From: a bacterium
GTDB taxonomy: Archaea; Nanoarchaeota; Nanoarchaeia; Woesearchaeales; UBA10216
Direction: 5' to 3'
Length of the DNA: 64,000 nt
Assembly: GCA_024206195.1 (NCBI GenBank)
Contig: JAAGZO010000437.1
Span: 1-64,000, forward strand
How positions within the stretch are numbered: position 1 is the first letter of the stretch; every line of letters starts with the position of its first letter. The notes under the pieces are model-generated. The model ran no database searches. It was not told the DNA's origin and saw only the letters and a list, made by a program, of their open reading frames with translations. Below, in pieces: positions 59,608 through 64,000 of this stretch. A program made the translations under genes and the position numbers.

Positions 59608-62600
59608 ATGGCATATATAAAAGGGGTCATAGTTTTAGTACTTATATTAATACTTCCATCTCTTGTTTCTGCTGCAGCAATAGTAGCTGATCATAGGGTT
59701 ACTGATGCAATTAGGAATGGAGACATCCCGCAGTGCTGGGTTGAAAAAGCAAAAGATGAGCTTCGAATTGCTTATGGCCACACCTCTCACGGCGGCCAGA
59801 TTATTTCTGGTATGAATGGTGTTAAAAATAAATACGGAAGTCTTTATGCTTGGAACAATGGAGGTTCTGGTGGTGCGTTAGATCTAGAAGAAGGCAGTGG
59901 TTATAATGAAAACGGCTGGTTGCCATATGATCTAAGCCATGATAATTTTGATAAGTATCCAAACTATGTCCAAAAAACCAGGAACTATCTTAATAGCCAT
60001 AGTGATGTTAATGTTATCATGTGGTCCTGGTGCGGTATTTATGGCCACGATATTGATTTTTATCTTGATAATATGGAAACTCTTATTAGAGAATATCCTC
60101 ATGTAACTTTTGTTTTCATGACAGGACACCGGAGTTCTTCTGATCAGAATCCGAAGATAACACAATCTAATAACCAAATCAGAGATCATTGTGACTCTGA
60201 GAGCAGATATTTATTTGACTTTGGGGATATTGATAGCCATGAACCAGACGGCACATCCCATATGAGTGCTGATGATGATTGTGGTTGGTGTTATAACTGG
60301 TGTGGTAGTCATTCTAACTATTGTTATTATCAGGGTTCATGTTCTCATTCTCATCCGTTTAATTGTCAGATGAAAGGTGAAGCTATCTGGTGGTTATGGG
60401 CGCGCATTGCAGGATGGAATGGGCAAAGAGGCGCTACATGTGGTTCAACACCAACAAATCATGCTCCTGTTCTTAATACAATTGGTTCAAAATCAGTGGG
60501 TGAAGGCGAGACTTTGCAGTTTACTATTAGTGCATCTGATTCGGATGGCGATTCTTTATCATACTCTGCATCCAGCAGACCTTCTGGTTCAACCTTTAGC
60601 AGCAGAAAATTCACATGGACTCCGACAACAAGTCAGGCTGGAATATATTATCCTAAATTTACTGTTAGTGATGGCAAGGCATCTGATTCAGAGACAGTAA
60701 CAATAACTGTTACCGAAACACAGCAGACCTGTTTTGATGGAACAGCTTATGGTGCATGTTCTACTAAATCAAAATCAAAGGAATGTAGAGATGGCGCCCT
60801 AGTTGATAATTGTAATAAATGCGAGTGTTATTCTGGTTCTGTTTGTCAGGTCAGCACTAGCAAATGCATTGATAATTGTGATGATGGGACAGAGCATGGA
60901 GCTTGTTCTTTAGTAGAGCCGCCAAAGTTCTGCAGTTACTCAACCCTGTCTGATAGATGTGATATATGCGAGTGTCCATCTGAGGCACACACATGCAATG
61001 AAGAAACAGGAAAATGCACAATAGAATGTGTAGATTGCGGCTTAAAAGCACCAATAACTCCTCTATCAGCTCCTATGGAGAACAGTGATTTTGAAATTAC
61101 CTGTCCGACAAATGATGGTTATAATTGTATAGGTGCTTACGCTAATGGCGACTATGGCAAGTGTCCTTATTCCAGATGGAGTGATGCAGGTCTTGTTTTT
61201 GTCTGCGATGGAATGTCTGCTGGAACCTACACAGCAAAGTGCAAGTCTGGATCAGGAACAAGCCATAACTGTTGCGATGATAGTAAACAAGTTAGTTATA
61301 CAATCTTAGAAAAACCTAGTGATACGGGTAATATGCTCCTCAGTGTTTCTGATAATAATCCAAGATACTTTGAAAATGGAGATGGTGATATTGTTTATCT
61401 GACTGGTTCGCATACATGGTTTAATATGATGGATGATGGTGAAACAAATCCATTCAATTGGGATGGTTATATTGACTTTTTGAAAGACAGAAACCATAAC
61501 TTTGTCCGTTTGTGGACCTGGGAGGTTACTAGAAGATACAGCAAAGATACAGACCGCTATGAATATTTAGTGCCGCAGCCATGGGCTCGTACTGGTTCTG
61601 GGACTGCTGCGGATGGAAGACAAAAATTTGATCTAGACACTCCAAGTGATGAATATTTTGACAGGTTGGAATCAAGACTCAGAGATGCACAAGATGAAGG
61701 CATTTATGTTTCAATCATGTTGTTTGAAGGTTTCGCAGTATTAGGTTGGAGTAGCTCAACTAACATGTGGAATGCTCATCCTTTTAATTCAGCAAACAAT
61801 GTAAACGGAATTAATGGCGGTGGAACAAAGGTCATTTACACACATGAAAGTACAAGTGACCCCGTTGTTCAGAAGCAGCGAAAGTATGTAAGATGGGTCA
61901 TTGACATGGTCAATGAAAACGAATTTGATAATGTTCTCTATGAGGTAGGTAATGAGATTAACGGAGAGTCAACAGACTGGCAGTATGATATGATTGATTA
62001 CATCCACTGGTATGAAAATGATGAGTATGGAGTCAATCGTCCTGTTGGTATGACATTCCAGAGTTGGGCATGGCCTGAAGGATTAAGCAATCGCATCAAT
62101 GTTTACAATAATGATCTCTATGATAGCCCGGCAGATTGGATATCACCATTTATTACATGCAGTCCATGGAGTGTATGTGAGAATAATCAATTATACAATC
62201 CTCCTGAACCAACACCTGGTAAAGTAGTGATCTCTGATACTGATCATGGATGCGGTCATTGCTGGAAAAATGGTAAACCACTGGAAACATTAGATAAGTG
62301 GGTCTGGAAGAGTATGCTGCGAGGCAACAACCCAATACATATGGATGAATACGGTGCATTCGGCCAATACGGCGGCGATCCTTATGATCCTAGTGATCCA
62401 TATAATGCAGTTTATGACCAGGTCAGGGATAACATGGGTTATTCTTTAACATATGCTGAAGAAATGAATCTTATAGATATGGTACCTAAGAGCAGTCTTT
62501 CGTCAACTGATTTTTGTTTAGCAAAAACAGGATCAAAATATCTTGTATATACAGACGGAGGGCCAATAACTCTTGAGCTTTCTGCAGGAACTTATAAGGA

Positions 62601-64000
62601 AGTTAAATGGTTGAATATTGAAACAGGAGAAGAAGAAGTCCAATCAGCGGTTACATCTACTGGTTCTAAAAAATTATATTCACCTTTTGGAACTTCTACG
62701 CCTGCAGTACTATTCTTGAGAAAGGAATTTGCTGCTCCTGAGCCAGAGCCTGAACCCGAGCCTGAGCCTGAGCCAGAACCTGAACCATCTGAAGATTGTT
62801 TTGATCTTGGTTGTTCTTCAGGCAGTTATTGTAAACCAGATGGAACCTGTGGTTCTACAGACAAGAGTATCATCAGTGTTTCTTCTCCAGGTAGTGTGGA
62901 TAAAGGAGAAGACTTTACAGTTTATGTAACTGTAGATCCTAATGAGAAGGGTGTTGCAGGTGCGCAATTTGATTTTGCTTTTGATCCGTCTCTTGTTGAG
63001 GTCACTGATGTTAAAGAAGGCGCATTGTTTAAGCAGGGTGGTGTAAGCAGTTATTTCGTTAAAGGAAATGATGATGTTGCAGGTAAAATAATACTTGTGC
63101 AGGGATTAGTCACCAGCGCTGGTGAAACAGTGTCAGGAAAAGAAATATTTGCTGAAATTTCAATGACTGCAAAATCAGCTGGTGCAAGTTCGCTTACTTT
63201 GTCAAATGTAATTATTGGAGACAAAACTGCTCAGGCTTTACCAATTATAGTATCTAATAATGAGGTTACTATTTGCAATTGCCAATCAGGTCAGACCTGT
63301 AATTCGGATGGTAGCTGCTCATCTGAGCCGGAACCTGAACCTCCAGAAATAAAATCACTTATTGTAATATCAGATCAGGAAGCAAACACAATCATGCAGG
63401 TGCTTCCGCTTGCAAGAGAGAATTTAAAGGTTCCATTGTTAATCTATGATTATCAGGCAGAAGATCAGATAATCGACTTTATATCTCAGTTGGATAATGT
63501 GCCATTAGGAATTGCTATTGCAGAGACATCTCAGCTAACAATTCCAGAGACTTTCCTCGCAGATCTTCAGGCGAATATAGACACAAATGTTTTCAGATTA
63601 GATCCAATAGACAGCTATACATATGATGCATGGATAAATGTGCCTGGCGCACCAGAATATGTTGTTGTTGCTGATGAAGAAAAATTCATGCCTTATGCAT
63701 CTGTCTATGCTTACAGAACAAAAAATGCATTTGTAAACACCTTTTCAGAGGCAGAGCAACTTGCTAAGAATGATGATGATGTTGAGGGAATCATTTACTT
63801 TGGAACTGATTCAGCAACAAGGATATCTAACATGGCATCTTCAAATTCAAAATCATTTGAGCATGTGAACACATTAACAAATGCAATGGTAATGCTGACT
63901 CCAAAAGAGCTTAGCAGTACCAATAATATAGTAACTGTAATCCATGAAGATGATGACAGCTCTGCAGATTTTGATGAACAGTACTGGAAGATTGCTCCGA
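59608..64000 (+). CDS. Large secreted multidomain glycosidase with cohesin domain (3' end outside window)
   Basis: An open frame of 1464 codons with no stop before the right edge. Residues 1-24: signal peptide. About 25-270: unrecognised esterase-like domain (AYGHTSHGGQII, FVFMTGHRSS, Cys-rich end). 284-370: cadherin/Ig-like. 371-475: two Cys-rich repeats (DGTxxGACS, CxxCEC). About 575-960: TIM-barrel glycosidase of GH-A clan style (DUF4038-like) with GNEI (Glu783 candidate acid/base) and DEYG (Glu914 candidate nucleophile). 970-1035: collagen-binding-like beta domain. 1044-1060: Pro-Glu linker. 1085-1222: cohesin domain (VAGAQFDFAFDPSLVEV, KSAGASSLTLSNVIIGD). 1240 onward: unknown alpha/beta domain. 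It may act both as enzyme and docking platform for dockerin proteins upstream. The anchor, if any, is beyond the edge. Confidence 0.88.
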   Translation, partial: MAYIKGVIVLVLILILPSLVSAAAIVADHRVTDAIRNGDIPQCWVEKAKDELRIAYGHTSHGGQIISGMNGVKNKYGSLYAWNNGGSGGALDLEEGSGYNENGWLPYDLSHDNFDKYPNYVQKTRNYLNSHSDVNVIMWSWCGIYGHDIDFYLDNMETLIREYPHVTFVFMTGHRSSSDQNPKITQSNNQIRDHCDSESRYLFDFGDIDSHEPDGTSHMSADDDCGWCYNWCGSHSNYCYYQGSCSHSHPFNCQMKGEAIWWLWARIAGWNGQRGATCGSTPTNHAPVLNTIGSKSVGEGETLQFTISASDSDGDSLSYSASSRPSGSTFSSRKFTWTPTTSQAGIYYPKFTVSDGKASDSETVTITVTETQQTCFDGTAYGACSTKSKSKECRDGALVDNCNKCECYSGSVCQVSTSKCIDNCDDGTEHGACSLVEPPKFCSYSTLSDRCDICECPSEAHTCNEETGKCTIECVDCGLKAPITPLSAPMENSDFEITCPTNDGYNCIGAYANGDYGKCPYSRWSDAGLVFVCDGMSAGTYTAKCKSGSGTSHNCCDDSKQVSYTILEKPSDTGNMLLSVSDNNPRYFENGDGDIVYLTGSHTWFNMMDDGETNPFNWDGYIDFLKDRNHNFVRLWTWEVTRRYSKDTDRYEYLVPQPWARTGSGTAADGRQKFDLDTPSDEYFDRLESRLRDAQDEGIYVSIMLFEGFAVLGWSSSTNMWNAHPFNSANNVNGINGGGTKVIYTHESTSDPVVQKQRKYVRWVIDMVNENEFDNVLYEVGNEINGESTDWQYDMIDYIHWYENDEYGVNRPVGMTFQSWAWPEGLSNRINVYNNDLYDSPADWISPFITCSPWSVCENNQLYNPPEPTPGKVVISDTDHGCGHCWKNGKPLETLDKWVWKSMLRGNNPIHMDEYGAFGQYGGDPYDPSDPYNAVYDQVRDNMGYSLTYAEEMNLIDMVPKSSLSSTDFCLAKTGSKYLVYTDGGPITLELSAGTYKEVKWLNIETGEEEVQSAVTSTGSKKLYSPFGTSTPAVLFLRKEFAAPEPEPEPEPEPEPEPEPSEDCFDLGCSSGSYCKPDGTCGSTDKSIISVSSPGSVDKGEDFTVYVTVDPNEKGVAGAQFDFAFDPSLVEVTDVKEGALFKQGGVSSYFVKGNDDVAGKIILVQGLVTSAGETVSGKEIFAEISMTAKSAGASSLTLSNVIIGDKTAQALPIIVSNNEVTICNCQSGQTCNSDGSCSSEPEPEPPEIKSLIVISDQEANTIMQVLPLARENLKVPLLIYDYQAEDQIIDFISQLDNVPLGIAIAETSQLTIPETFLADLQANIDTNVFRLDPIDSYTYDAWINVPGAPEYVVVADEEKFMPYASVYAYRTKNAFVNTFSEAEQLAKNDDDVEGIIYFGTDSATRISNMASSNSKSFEHVNTLTNAMVMLTPKELSSTNNIVTVIHEDDDSSADFDEQYWKIAP

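Noticed and set aside
60377..60700. 107-residue plus-strand frame inside the large secreted protein
   Set aside because: The frame beginning at 59608 is open for 1464 codons and has recognisable domains; this is an out-of-frame shadow.

Overview
AT-rich archaeal DNA whose style best fits a DPANN lineage (Woesearchaeota or Pacearchaeota type; inferred from gene style, no phylogeny was run). The archaeal signs are TATA boxes about 25 nt upstream of many operon-leading ATGs (leaderless transcripts), an MBF1 regulator, a Fap7-type adenylate kinase, an NFACT protein, STT3/AglB-like membrane glycosyltransferases and a free-standing 5S rRNA gene. Genes are very tightly packed, with many 4-nt ATGA overlaps. 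Bacterial-type proteins (gyrase A, ScpB, PurT, PurH, PyrK/PyrD) sit among them.

Layout. (1) 1-14199, minus strand: de novo purine synthesis with folate one-carbon genes (purF-purD-purT-purN/fthC fusion-membrane protein-glyA-folD-purM-purL, cut by the window edge; then split purH and purA). A plus-strand island between purF and purH holds a 35-residue TatA-like peptide and a tyrosine recombinase with a degenerate active site. Divergent from purA is a helix-turn-helix/phosphoribosyltransferase protein that looks like the purine regulator. A shared AAAGTGTA element lies next to the predicted start sites of purF, purA and the regulator. (2) 15547-27620, minus strand: a complete UMP pathway in three transcription units: pyrB; carA-gdpD-nudix-carB; pyrD-pyrK-pyrC-pyrE-LOG2-LOG1-pyrF. 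(3) 27750-35678: radical SAM enzyme, cupin, ScpB with its neighbours, gyrA, THUMP methyltransferase, and three tandem zinc-binding paralogues of unknown function. (4) 35706-39947: three GT-C membrane glycosyltransferases. (5) 39951-45561: small regulators and unknowns, including a coiled-coil/winged-helix gene full of TGTCCC repeats, an NFACT protein lacking its C-terminal half, and 5S rRNA. (6) 45558-52367: nucleotide-sugar genes (UDP-glucuronate, UDP-xylose, GDP-deoxyhexose), divergent from a ribbon-helix-helix/nucleotidyltransferase fusion. (7) 52409-64000, plus strand: four large secreted proteins. Three carry C-terminal dockerin domains on beta-helix or glycosidase-like modules. The fourth runs off the window edge and carries a glycosidase-like domain plus a cohesin domain.

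The strongest candidate for an undescribed system is region 7: an apparent archaeal cohesin-dockerin (cellulosome-like) polysaccharide-degrading assembly, next to surface-glycan genes. Second are the proposed purine regulon operator, the TGTCCC repeat locus, and the RHH-nucleotidyltransferase fusion with its own candidate operator. I saw no tRNA genes, CRISPR arrays or intact insertion sequences. All family assignments were made by eye from motifs.
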